From contig NZ_JAAXMS010000003.1 of NCBI RefSeq assembly GCF_012290005.1, positions 558,001-622,000 on the forward strand: a DNA stretch of 64,000 bases, given 5' to 3'. Source of the DNA: Crateriforma spongiae (lineage in GTDB: Bacteria; Planctomycetota; Planctomycetia; Pirellulales; Pirellulaceae). This document shows positions 1-7,476 of the stretch, one piece after another; positions within the stretch are counted from its first letter, which is position 1, and every line of letters begins with the position of its first letter. A program made the position numbers and the translations under genes. The notes below the pieces were generated by a model. The model was not told the DNA's origin. It saw only the letters and a program-made list of their open reading frames with translations, and ran no database searches.

Positions 1-200
1 CCGGAGATGTCCAGCCGGTGGGTGTACCGAAGCAATTGGATTCCGCGGTCCGGATCAGCCAGGATTTCGCTGGGGCGAGTGTGCGCGCCGGACTCGTGGA
101 TGGCGATCTCGATCGCGCTAAAATCCAGGTCCTGGAGCGTCTCGATGCTGGTTTGCAGGTCATCAGCCGGCCAACATTCCGTCGAAGCAGCGACAAACAA
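1..200 (-). CDS. Sugar phosphate isomerase/epimerase-like TIM-barrel protein, N-terminal part (cut by window edge)
   Basis: Reading the minus strand from 200 gives an open frame of 66 codons that runs off the left edge. It begins LFVAASTECWPADDLQTSIE and continues with a D/E-rich helix followed by AIEIAIHESGAHTRPSEIL. This is the look of the first strand, helix and second strand of a xylose-isomerase-like TIM barrel (AP endonuclease family 2 fold), in which a short strand ending in S/T and E opens the protein. The start is TTG at 198-200. An in-frame TGA lies 30 bases upstream and a purine-rich AAAGGA sits about 10 bases before the TTG, so no earlier start is possible. Substrate cannot be told from 66 residues. 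Family call is inference; the reading frame is seen directly. Confidence 0.55.
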   Translation of the reverse strand, partial: MFVAASTECWPADDLQTSIETLQDLDFSAIEIAIHESGAHTRPSEILADPDRGIQLLRYTHRLDIS

Positions 201-242
201 TTCAGGCGTCCTTTCAGCAACAAATCAATCGGTTTTGCGTAA

Positions 243-264
243 CCGGCGCAGTCTACTGCGCCGG
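243..264. repeat. Perfect GC-rich hairpin between divergent genes
   Basis: CCGGCGCAG, a TCTA loop, then CTGCGCCGG: a perfect 9-bp stem with a 4-base loop in the 170-bp space between the divergent TIM-barrel gene and the ABC transporter gene. There is no T-run, so it is not an ordinary terminator. It could be an operator or a leader structure of either transcript. Confidence 0.5.
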
Positions 265-370
265 CGTCGATCGCTAAACCCTGATTGCCAAACAGGTTCG
301 CCGGTCGCGGTGCCGGTCGCGCCGGACTGTGGTCTGACAACGTAGGTGACCGATCCGGTAAGCTGCCCGC

Positions 371-2056
371 ATGACGTCTGTAAATGATCCCCAGTCCAAC
401 GGCGACCCAACCTCGGCTGACGTGCGATCGGCCGGGGGACCCGTGCATCTGGAACGGCTTTGCGTGGACGTGGCCGGTCGCCGGTTGCTGGATGACGCTC
501 GGTTGGATCTGGAGCCGGGGAAACTGCTGGTCGTGGTCGGTGGCAGTGGTGCCGGAAAGTCGGTGTTGCTGCGGATTCTGGCCGGCTTGTTGCCGCGTGA
601 CGGTTCCGTCGTGCGTTGGTCAGCCGACATTGCGGCTGACATCGCGGAGCATCAAGACATCGATTCCGGATCGAAGGGGCCGGCCCGCCTGGGCGCCGCA
701 CTGTCGCCTTTGCGTCGGCGCGTGGGCGTGGTGTTTCAACAGTTTGCGTTGTTCGATGAACTGTCGCCGACCGCCAATGTCCAGTTTGCGATGGACCATC
801 GGGGCGATCGGCATCGACCGCCTGAACAGGATGCGGCCGGTTGGTTGGCGGAATTGGGGGTCCCGGCGGAGGTTCCCGTTGCCGGACTTAGCGGTGGGCA
901 GAAACAGCGACTGGCCATCGCGCGGACGTTGGCCTCCGATCCTGAAGTGATCCTGTACGACGAACCGACATCAGGACTGGATGCGGCCAGCGGTGCGAAG
1001 GTGGCTTCGTTGATTCGCCAGACTCAGCAGATTCATCACCGGACCAGCGTGGTCGTTACGCATGATTATCAGACGCTGATTCCGATCGCGGACGAAGTCG
1101 TTTTCTTGGACAACCGGCGAAAGCAGCTGGTTTCCGTCCCACGCGATCAGTGGTCGCAGATTCGCCAGTGGATGCATCCTGTGGCAGCCGACCCGGCGAC
1201 GGCAACAGCGCCGGAACAAGCAGCGGTCAAACGTGGGTGGTCGATGGGACGCCGTTTGATCGAACAGCTAGACGCATTTCTGTTGGCCAGCTCCGATGCA
1301 TTGATCAGTGCGCTGCGATTGCCCGTCGATGTGTTGCCAATTTTCCCACGATGGAAATGGGCGGGACGATTCTTCATGCATTACTTGCGATTGGTGGGCG
1401 GCCCGTCGGCGTGCGTGTACTTGGCCATTGCCGGTTTAATCGCCGGGTTCACGACGACCTATTTCACGTTTCGCTTTCTGCCGTTTCGACTGTACACGCA
1501 ACCGTTGTTGATCGACGAATTGTTGGCGTCGATCGGGTTTGCGTTGTATCGAATTTTGGTGCCCGTGTTGGCGACGATCCTGGTGGCGGCTCGCTGTGGT
1601 GCCGCGGTCGCAGCCGACGTGGGCGTCAAACGATACGGCGGCCAGGTCGACGCGATGCGGACGCTGGGTGTTCGGCCGCAGGCCTATTTGTTGGTTCCAA
1701 TTTTGGTGGCCTTTCTGGTGGCCACACCCGTGTTGGAGTGGATCGCGTTTTTTGCCGCGCGGTTGATCAGCATGGTGACGTTCACCGCCACTCATTCCGA
1801 CATCCCGTCCTACTTTTGGGACCAGCATTTCTTTCGAAATCTTCGCGGGCAAGACGCTATTTGGCCGAAGGGGGCGAGTTGGGTTTTCGGAAAGAACGCC
1901 GCGTGCGGTGTGGGCACCGCGGTGATCAGCTACTATCAAGGCCTGCGATCCAAGCAGTCCGCCGCTGACGTCAGCGATGCGATCACTGCGACCGTGCTTT
2001 GGACGACCTTGTGGGTTTTGGTCGTCCACTTTGCCGTTGCGTTGATGGAGTTTTGA
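371..2056 (+). CDS. MlaF-MlaE-type lipid transporter: ABC ATPase fused to MlaE-family permease
   Basis: A 561-residue protein with two parts. Residues about 25-265 are an ABC ATPase: Walker A GGSGAGKS at 57-64, Q-loop FQQ near 122, signature LSGGQ at 173-177, Walker B VILYDEPT at 193-200 and H-loop His231. Residues about 325-561 are a permease with hydrophobic segments and the MlaE hallmarks GAAVAADVG and VDAMRTLGV (410-434), plus the C-terminal SAADVSDAIT helix before the last membrane span. In the Mla system (MlaFEDB) these two subunits, which move phospholipids between outer and inner membranes, are separate proteins; here they are one chain. No MlaD or MlaB gene is visible next to it. The ATG at 371 lacks a clear Shine-Dalgarno site; later starts would cut into the ATPase. 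Family assignment is confident, substrate is inferred. Confidence 0.85.
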   Translation: MTSVNDPQSNGDPTSADVRSAGGPVHLERLCVDVAGRRLLDDARLDLEPGKLLVVVGGSGAGKSVLLRILAGLLPRDGSVVRWSADIAADIAEHQDIDSGSKGPARLGAALSPLRRRVGVVFQQFALFDELSPTANVQFAMDHRGDRHRPPEQDAAGWLAELGVPAEVPVAGLSGGQKQRLAIARTLASDPEVILYDEPTSGLDAASGAKVASLIRQTQQIHHRTSVVVTHDYQTLIPIADEVVFLDNRRKQLVSVPRDQWSQIRQWMHPVAADPATATAPEQAAVKRGWSMGRRLIEQLDAFLLASSDALISALRLPVDVLPIFPRWKWAGRFFMHYLRLVGGPSACVYLAIAGLIAGFTTTYFTFRFLPFRLYTQPLLIDELLASIGFALYRILVPVLATILVAARCGAAVAADVGVKRYGGQVDAMRTLGVRPQAYLLVPILVAFLVATPVLEWIAFFAARLISMVTFTATHSDIPSYFWDQHFFRNLRGQDAIWPKGASWVFGKNAACGVGTAVISYYQGLRSKQSAADVSDAITATVLWTTLWVLVVHFAVALMEF

Positions 2057-2145
2057 CCGTCGACGCGCCGCCGCCTTGCGCTCGCATGCGAACCCCATGT
2101 TCTGAATTCGGATTCTCAACCGGCTCAACCACGAAACGAATCGAG

Positions 2146-2316
2146 ATGGATAAGAAAGCCAAGAAACGACTGGAAGTCATCAAGAAAAAGCTGAGCGCAC
2201 TGCGCCCGAGATTGGCCGGTTCGAAGCAGCAGGCTGATGATCCAGAAGAAACCAAAGCGTTGGAAGAAGAGATCGCGGCGCTGGAGGCTGAGGCAGAAAA
2301 GCTGCGGGCGTCTTGA
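2146..2316 (+). CDS. Small charged coiled-coil protein
   Basis: A 56-residue protein, MDKKAKKRLEVIKKKLSALR..., almost entirely Lys/Glu/Ala/Leu heptads with a short break near residues 24-33 (AGSKQQADDP). It is predicted to be a cytoplasmic two-helix coiled coil. The open frame extends further upstream, but the ATG at 2146 begins the region with clear protein-like composition. It lies 89 bases after the transporter fusion on the same strand, so it may share its transcript. I do not recognise a function. Confidence 0.6.
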   Translation: MDKKAKKRLEVIKKKLSALRPRLAGSKQQADDPEETKALEEEIAALEAEAEKLRAS

Positions 2317-2352
2317 CGTTGTGAGCTCGCCCGTCCGCGTCTGTGGATGCCT

Positions 2353-2405
2353 ACAAAACCAAAACAGGCAACCTTGGGGGCAAGGTCGCCTGCTACAAGT
2401 TTTGT
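2353..2405. terminator. Imperfect inverted repeat, probable bidirectional terminator
   Basis: CAGGC-A-ACCTT, loop GGGGGC, AAGGT-C-GCCTG forms an 11-position stem with one mismatch. It is flanked by ACAAAAC on the left and GTTTTGT on the right, which can extend the stem and supply T-rich tails on both strands. It sits between the converging coiled-coil gene (ends 2316) and the membrane-protein gene on the other strand (ends 2507). Confidence 0.5.
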
Positions 2406-2419
2406 GTTTCGCCGTCTCA

Positions 2420-2464
2420 GGGTAAGCTCACCCGCATGGCTTCAGCCGATGGCTGATCTTACCC
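2420..2464. repeat. Second inverted repeat in the convergent gap
   Basis: GGGTAAG at 2420-2426 is matched by CTTACCC at 2458-2464. Inside, CAGCC-GAT-GGCTG forms a smaller stem. The structure directly follows the terminator-like repeat at 2353-2405. Role unknown. Confidence 0.4.
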
Positions 2465-2506
2465 GTACGTTTGTTTGCTGGTGCGTTTGCCCGATGCGTT
2501 CGCCGG

Positions 2507-2719
2507 CTAACCGCGGAAAAGCGATCCCGTGTCGGCTTCGATATGCATCACGCTGGGTTGTGCCGTCCGTGTGTTCCAGTAATCGGGAGCCCAGCGACCT
2601 GCTTCGATCAGCATGGCGACGACGGCAATCAGCATGAAGACGGTGCTCAGGATCAGCATCACCGTGTAAACGTTCGGTGGCTGTTTCCGTGGCGGCTCAT
2701 TCGTAGGTAGTGTCGACAC
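2507..2719 (-). CDS. Small single-pass membrane protein
   Basis: A 70-residue protein with one strong membrane segment, TVMLILSTVFMLIAVVAMLI, after a short polar N-terminus, followed by about 30 soluble residues. The start is GTG at 2717-2719, chosen because AAGAGGG lies 5-11 bases upstream; the open frame continues further but without a better signal. It overlaps the 3' end of the coiled-coil membrane protein gene by 23 bases, so the pair is probably co-translated. No recognised family. Confidence 0.6.
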   Translation of the reverse strand: MSTLPTNEPPRKQPPNVYTVMLILSTVFMLIAVVAMLIEAGRWAPDYWNTRTAQPSVMHIEADTGSLFRG

Positions 2720-3533
2720 GGTCGCCCTCTTGGATGGTTCGGTTGCTGTAGTCAGACAAGATTTCGGCGACGGCACGGTCCGGTTCGGTGTAGCCGACAC
2801 GCAGGCGGGTGACGAACGATCCGTTTCGTGTCACGTCAAGCAGGTGTCCCTGACGCAGGCCGTCGTCGCTGCCGATGCTGACTTCGACTTGTTTGCGAGG
2901 CCGGTTGACGACCAAGACCACACCGTTTCGTTCCGGCGGGGCGCCGTCCAGCGGTGCGTTGACGTCAATGCCCTTGGCTTCGACCACTTCCTGCAAACGA
3001 GTGACTTGGGTGCGAAGCTGGTCGTTGCGTTGCTTTTGGTTTTGGACGGTGCCTCGGGCGCGGTTCAGCAAGTCGGTCAGCTCGAGCGATTTAGCGAACA
3101 GGGTGTCGCGGTCCTCGCGTTCCTTGACCAGAGCGGCCCGCAGTCGAGTGATTTCTTCGGTCTTGGCTTCCAAGTCGGCCGCACGCGAGCGGTCCAGTTG
3201 AGTCAGTTCCGTATTGGCCGCACGCAAGGCTTCCACGTCGGCCGCACTTTGGACCAATTCCTGTTGCAGTTGGTTCAGCTGAGTCTGCAAGGCGGCCAGA
3301 GCGGTGCGACGGGCGGCACGTTCGCGGTCCAAAGCCGCTTGGGTTCGCTGAGCCGAATCGCGAAGTTGGTCGTTGGTGGTTTCAACGGTTTCGATTTGCT
3401 GTTTCAAGCCGCCAGGGCCCAGCACGACGTCGCGCCAGTTGCGGTGTGATGCGTTGACGGCAAGCCCGACGACCATGAACACAATGCTCAAGGCAAACAC
3501 GGCGAACGTCAGCGCCTTCCCGAGAAGATTCAT
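2697..3533 (-). CDS. Membrane-anchored coiled-coil protein
   Basis: A 278-residue protein starting MNLLGKALTFAVFALSIVFM. One N-terminal membrane anchor is followed by a long coiled coil (about residues 40-195, rich in Q/E/R/L/A heptads). A C-terminal globular domain of about 80 residues contains VVLVVNRPRKQVEVSIG and DGLRQGHLLDVTR, which read like a small beta barrel. The architecture resembles proteins that reach from the inner membrane into the periplasm. I recognise the type from planctomycete genomes but not a function. The ATG at 3533 was preferred over the open-frame extension to 3626 because it directly precedes the membrane anchor. Confidence 0.7.
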   Translation of the reverse strand: MNLLGKALTFAVFALSIVFMVVGLAVNASHRNWRDVVLGPGGLKQQIETVETTNDQLRDSAQRTQAALDRERAARRTALAALQTQLNQLQQELVQSAADVEALRAANTELTQLDRSRAADLEAKTEEITRLRAALVKEREDRDTLFAKSLELTDLLNRARGTVQNQKQRNDQLRTQVTRLQEVVEAKGIDVNAPLDGAPPERNGVVLVVNRPRKQVEVSIGSDDGLRQGHLLDVTRNGSFVTRLRVGYTEPDRAVAEILSDYSNRTIQEGDRVDTTYE

Positions 3534-3764
3534 GAGGAATGGGTTCCGAGCAAAGAATTGGCGGTGGGGGCAGAAAAGACTGATCGGCGGCCCGCCACGC
3601 AATTGCTGCGGGGGCCGTGCATCCACAGGGAGTATAATTACGGCGAAATTTTCGTGTCAACGAATTCAACCCGAAAAGCCAAGCTTGCCTAGCTTGAAAC
3701 GGTCGCGGGCCGTTTTTGCCGAACAGACCAGTTGTCGCGGCATCTATCCCCCGGCCGGTGCAGC

Positions 3765-3782
3765 AGTCTTAATAGTCTTAAT
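3765..3782. repeat. Tandem 9-bp repeat at the left border of the RAYT region
   Basis: AGTCTTAAT occurs twice head to tail (3765-3773 and 3774-3782), immediately before the first GGGGCCACCCA motif. It may be a slippage product or mark an insertion boundary. Confidence 0.5.
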
Positions 3783-3783
3783 A

Positions 3784-4108
3784 GGGGCCACCCATTAAAT
3801 TTACGAAGCACGTTCATGCTGCTCTGCCATTGTGAGGCGTTTTTCGGTAGGGGGGCTAAGGAGCTGCGGGTGGCGTCGGGGGAGCGGTTGGCTGGAGGGG
3901 ATGGGCGACCGGGACGCCGGACTTTTCGCGCTAATAGCATAATAAGGGCCACCCATTAATTGAACGAAGCATAGTCATGCTGTGGCTGCCATTGCGTGGC
4001 GTTTTTCGGTAGTGGGGCTGAAAGAGGCTGCGGGCGGCGTCGCGGAAGCAGTTGGCTGGAGGGGATGCTCGACCGGGACGCCGGATTTTTCGCACCTACA
4101 GTAAAGGG
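3784..4108 (+). repeat. Two imperfect 161-bp direct repeats with REP-like ends
   Basis: Unit 1 begins at 3785 and unit 2 at 3946, a period of 161 bases. Both start GGGCCACCCATTAA and share CGAAGCA, TCATGCTG, GGCGTTTTTCGGTAG, GTTGGCTGGAGGGGATG and GACCGGGACGCCGGA blocks in the same order, with scattered substitutions and an end in TTTTTCGC or CTTTTCGC. The 11-bp motif GGGGCCACCCA (3784-3794) recurs inverted at 5375-5385 on the far side of the transposase gene. No convincing gene is present between 3534 and 4228; the rest of that gap (3534-3764 and 4109-4228) shows nothing further that I can name. Confidence 0.7.
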
Positions 4109-4228
4109 ATGAGCCGGTGCGGCGGTTTAGAAGCGGATCGGTTGCGCAGTCTCACCTTTCGCTGCCTACATGGAGAGCGGAATCCGAGTGCGCTAGCTGC
4201 TCCGCGGAGAGCGGGCGTCGCCGTGCCG

Positions 4229-5305
4229 CTAGTCGGAACAGAGCCCCAGTGGGTTATCCGGGGCGCACAACCAGTGCTGTCCGCACCGCACTGCTTCGCG
4301 TGCGAGACTTTCCGGCGTCCCCGCCGCACGCTTGAAGACGCGGCCAAAGCGGCGAACCACATCACACCAACCCCGAGTGTCGACTCCGATGCGTGACAGA
4401 ATCGGAGCCAAGTGTTTTGGAATCGCTCCCGGCTTATCTGACCGAAGTTGCCGACCGGTCCAGTCGAGCAACTCCAAGTATCGAACCAGTGAAATCCCTA
4501 AGAAACCTTTCGAACTTGCCCGCCGTCCCGAATTCTCAATACAGGGGCCGACCGGATCTTTCGCCTCGTTGATCTCCACCGGGCTCATCCATCCACTGTG
4601 TCGGCGGCGGCGACTTCGCTCCCACTCGTGCATGCTTGGCCGCAATCGACTCGGTTGCCGGGGCAGGTCATCGATGCGGTCTTTCGCTCCGGTGTAAGGG
4701 CTCGTTTCGGGTGTTTCGGCAATCGCTGCACGCACCGGATTCAAATCCACATAGGCCGCACAAGCCAGCAGGCTCGCTTCGTCCAGCAGACTTTGCAGCC
4801 GGTACCGCCCCTCCCAAAACCGGCCCGTGCATTCATCTTCGCGGTTGGCGCGTCTGGCGATGAACTCGGCAATGCACCGCATCCACCAACTGACATCGGA
4901 CAGTCGTCTTCGACGTTCGGCCAAGACTTCCGTTTGATTCACCAGCGCCGCGATGTCCGCCTCCGTCGGCGGTTCGGCTGAACCATCCGGACGCCGGCGA
5001 ATGGGGAACAGTCGCAGCCATCGATCGGCCACTTCCTGGTCGCTCCACGCAGCGACAACGTCCGGACGGCTGCGAAGCACCAAATGCAAATGGTTGCTCA
5101 TGACCGAATAGGTCAAGCAATCGATACCGAAGATTCCGGCCAAGAACTCCAAACGATCCCGAATCCACCGCCGCCGGTGTTCGAAGGATTGGCCAGTCAG
5201 CGGGTCTTCACCGCACAAAAACGCCCGGCGGACGCAGCGTTGTACCGCGTGAAAGACTTGTACCTGGGCAGGATCCGCGACTTCGTAGCGTGGTTTTCGA
5301 GGCAT
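4229..5305 (-). CDS. REP-associated tyrosine transposase (IS200-like Y1/HUH family)
   Basis: A 358-residue protein. The N-terminal half has the HUH nuclease signature VMSNHLHLVLRSRPD (residues about 66-81), where the two His coordinate the metal, preceded by a basic segment RHRRRWIRDRLEFLAG-like region. The expected catalytic Tyr lies in a downstream helix; YRLQSLLDEASLLACAAYVDLNPVRA (about 166-191) matches the usual FxxLLDEAxLLxxxxYvxLNPVrA block of this group. The C-terminal part (SKGFLGISLVRYLELLDWTGR) is the extension common in planctomycete copies. ATG at 5303-5305 was chosen over the adjacent upstream TTG; GGAATGG lies just before. The frame is intact, so it may be active. It is flanked by the GGGGCCACCCA repeats. 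Confidence 0.85.
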   Translation of the reverse strand: MPRKPRYEVADPAQVQVFHAVQRCVRRAFLCGEDPLTGQSFEHRRRWIRDRLEFLAGIFGIDCLTYSVMSNHLHLVLRSRPDVVAAWSDQEVADRWLRLFPIRRRPDGSAEPPTEADIAALVNQTEVLAERRRRLSDVSWWMRCIAEFIARRANREDECTGRFWEGRYRLQSLLDEASLLACAAYVDLNPVRAAIAETPETSPYTGAKDRIDDLPRQPSRLRPSMHEWERSRRRRHSGWMSPVEINEAKDPVGPCIENSGRRASSKGFLGISLVRYLELLDWTGRQLRSDKPGAIPKHLAPILSRIGVDTRGWCDVVRRFGRVFKRAAGTPESLAREAVRCGQHWLCAPDNPLGLCSD

Positions 5306-5424
5306 CAATCCATTCCCTGTTTGTCAGTCGAGTCAACCGATCGTACGCATCGGAGGCCGGAAAGGCAAATAAATTGGGTGGCCCCTTTTGAGAAACGCGG
5401 CGTCAGCGTTGTTCGTTGGAAGGT

Positions 5425-6306
5425 TCAGGCCGCGATGGTGCGAAGGGTGGCCAAGAATTGGTCGATCGATTGGACCCGCTTTTCGACGCTGGGTTGCAAG
5501 GCGTGCATGATCAGACGTGCCAGTTTGGGGTCTAGGTCGGGGGCACGTTCCAGGATCGGCGTGGGTTCGGTGGTGTCGTGCTGCAACGCCGCTTTGCCGG
5601 TGACGACTTCGCCCTGCCAGGGGTGCTGCATCGTGCACAGGCAGTAACACGTGACGCCCAGCGAAAAGATGTCGACCCGTTTATCCGTCGGCCGACGCCG
5701 CACAATTTCGGGCGACATGTACAACGGCGTCCCGGTCCGGTTTCCCGGTGCCATGAACGGCGGCGTTGCGGGGACCGTCAAACCAAAATCGATCAGCTTC
5801 AGTCCGCTCATGTCGGGCAAGCAAATGTAATTCCGTGGACAGATGTCTCGGTGGATGTATCCCTGGTCGTGGACGTATTTCAGCGATTCGGCCATGTCGC
5901 GAATCAACGTCGTTTCGATGCCGGCAATCAGGTGTCGCTGCTTTTTGACGATGATTTGTTGCAGGCTCGGCCCCTCGATGTACTCCATGATGATCACCGG
6001 TTGCCCCTTGGGCGTGACCCCGGCTTCGTAGGTTTCGACGATCTTGGGATGATGCATCGAAAGGGCGATTTCCGCTTCGCCCGGCTTCTTGAGCCCTTTG
6101 AACCGTGCTTCAAACTGGTCGTGTTTCTCGACATCCAGCAATTTGACGCCGACCATCCGATCCGTCTTGTGGTCCTTGGCGACGTAGAAGGAACTCATGG
6201 TGCCCACGGCACTCGTCCGCATCCGCTCATAGCGGGTGTCGACGTCGATGACCTGGTGCTTTTGAGAGGAACCGAAAGCGTTCCGGATGGAATCAAACAG
6301 ACCCAT
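5425..6306 (-). CDS. Hanks-type Ser/Thr protein kinase, soluble, short
   Basis: A 293-residue single-domain kinase. Lys55 in GVKLL is the expected ATP-binding lysine. HRDICPRN (152-159) holds the catalytic Asp154 and Asn159, DFG is at 173-175, and the APE-equivalent is SPE at 198-200. There is no membrane segment or sensor domain. The glycine-rich loop is poor: the stretch at 30-40 reads RTSAVGTMSSF with one Gly, so ATP binding may be unusual, although core catalytic residues are intact. It starts 52 bases after accD on the same strand and may be co-transcribed with it. Substrate unknown. Confidence 0.8.
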   Translation of the reverse strand: MGLFDSIRNAFGSSQKHQVIDVDTRYERMRTSAVGTMSSFYVAKDHKTDRMVGVKLLDVEKHDQFEARFKGLKKPGEAEIALSMHHPKIVETYEAGVTPKGQPVIIMEYIEGPSLQQIIVKKQRHLIAGIETTLIRDMAESLKYVHDQGYIHRDICPRNYICLPDMSGLKLIDFGLTVPATPPFMAPGNRTGTPLYMSPEIVRRRPTDKRVDIFSLGVTCYCLCTMQHPWQGEVVTGKAALQHDTTEPTPILERAPDLDPKLARLIMHALQPSVEKRVQSIDQFLATLRTIAA

Positions 6307-6358
6307 AGCGTTGATTCTGGTGCCAAGAATGGATTCGGATCTATCAGTCGCGGCCAGC

Positions 6359-7234
6359 CTACTTGCCGCAGTAGTCGATCGCCCGCGCGATTTCCGTTTT
6401 CAGGTTCTTTCGTTCGACGATGCGGTCGATGTAGCCGTGTTCCAGCAGAAATTCGCTGGTCTGAAATCCCGGAGGAAGTTCGATCCCGATGGTCGCTTTG
6501 ATCGTTCGCGGCCCGGCAAATCCGATCAACGCTTTGGGTTCGGCGAATACCAAATCGCCCAACGACGCAAAGCTGGCCGCCACACCGCCCATCGTCGGGT
6601 TTGTCAGGACACTGATGAACAGGCCGCCGGCTTCGTCGTACTTGGCCAGCGCCGCGGTGACCTTGGCCATCTGCATCAGTGACAGGATGCCTTCGTGCAT
6701 TCGCGCACCACCGCCGGAACCGCTGACGATGATCAGGGGCAGATTGTGGGCGGTGGCGTGTTCGACCAGGCGGGCCAATCGCTCGCCAACCGCACTACCC
6801 ATGCTGCCCATGATGAATGCGCTGTCGGTGACGGCAAACGCGACGCGACGTGCCCGGACCATGCCCGTGCCGGTGACCACCGCATCGGACAGCCCGGTTC
6901 GTTTCTGTTCGCTGACCAGTCGGTCGGAATAGGGGCGGCGGTCGGCAAATTCCAGCGGGTCGACCGATCGAACTTGGTCGTTCATCGGCTCGAACGTGCC
7001 TTCGTCAAGCACTTGTTCGATCCGCTCGCTGGCGGACACATAGAAATGGTGTTCGCACTTCGGGCAGACGTTCTGCCGTTGCTGGATTTCCTTTTTGTAG
7101 ATTGATCCTCCGCACCCCGGGCACTTCAGCCAAAGGCCTTCCGGGACGCCTCGTTTTCGCGGCATGCTGGGCGGATCGACGGACGCGTCAGGCGTTCGGG
7201 GCGTCGAAGACAAATTCGGACTCGCTGTGGCCAT
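6359..7234 (-). CDS. accD: Acetyl-CoA carboxylase carboxyltransferase subunit beta
   Basis: A 291-residue protein that forms the beta half of the carboxyltransferase making malonyl-CoA for fatty-acid synthesis. A four-cysteine zinc finger (CPGC at 38-41, CPKC at 57-60) is followed by the crotonase-fold core with the [15 protein letters not shown] oxyanion/CoA region, [17 protein letters not shown] and [11 protein letters not shown]. Length and motifs match bacterial AccD. ATG at 7232-7234 is taken; a GTG two codons upstream is possible. The N-terminus carries about 30 extra residues before the zinc finger. accA is not in view. A kinase gene follows on the same strand. Confidence 0.95.
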   Translation of the reverse strand: MATASPNLSSTPRTPDASVDPPSMPRKRGVPEGLWLKCPGCGGSIYKKEIQQRQNVCPKCEHHFYVSASERIEQVLDEGTFEPMNDQVRSVDPLEFADRRPYSDRLVSEQKRTGLSDAVVTGTGMVRARRVAFAVTDSAFIMGSMGSAVGERLARLVEHATAHNLPLIIVSGSGGGARMHEGILSLMQMAKVTAALAKYDEAGGLFISVLTNPTMGGVAASFASLGDLVFAEPKALIGFAGPRTIKATIGIELPPGFQTSEFLLEHGYIDRIVERKNLKTEIARAIDYCGK

Positions 7235-7476
7235 GGACACTCGGACGGATCGTTGGGAATCGACAAGTCAGCCACTTTAGCAAAGCATTTTCAAAAATGC
7301 TGCTGCAAATCGGGCTTCGCCCCGGCGTCGGCCAGCGACTACCGTGAATGAGAGCTCGTCGGGCCGGCGTCAGGTCGAACCGGCCCCGGGGCATGCTAGA
7401 CTGGTCGGTCGTGTTCGGCCGGGCCGTCGTGGCGGTGTTGCAATTTAGGTATTTCGCTGGGGCGACTGATAAGCCG

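Larger units (their letters stand above)
3784..5385 (-). mobile_element. RAYT-type element: transposase gene bounded by inverted GGGGCCACCCA motifs
   Basis: The transposase gene (4229-5305) lies inside a segment whose left edge carries GGGGCCACCCA (3784-3794), with GGGCCACCCATTAA repeated at 3946. The right edge carries TGGGTGGCCCC (5375-5385), the exact inverse, and the A/T-rich flank is also partly inverted (ATTAAATTT versus AAATAAATT). REP-associated tyrosine transposases are known to be flanked by inverted REP sequences that they act on. The borders given are the motif positions; true cleavage sites are not determined. Confidence 0.5.

Noticed and set aside
225-701. 158-codon minus-strand frame across the start of the transporter gene
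   Set aside because: Arg/Pro-rich, with no start signal, and opposite a clear ABC ATPase.
3784-4108. CRISPR array
   Set aside because: Only two long diverged units without short repeats or uniform spacers.
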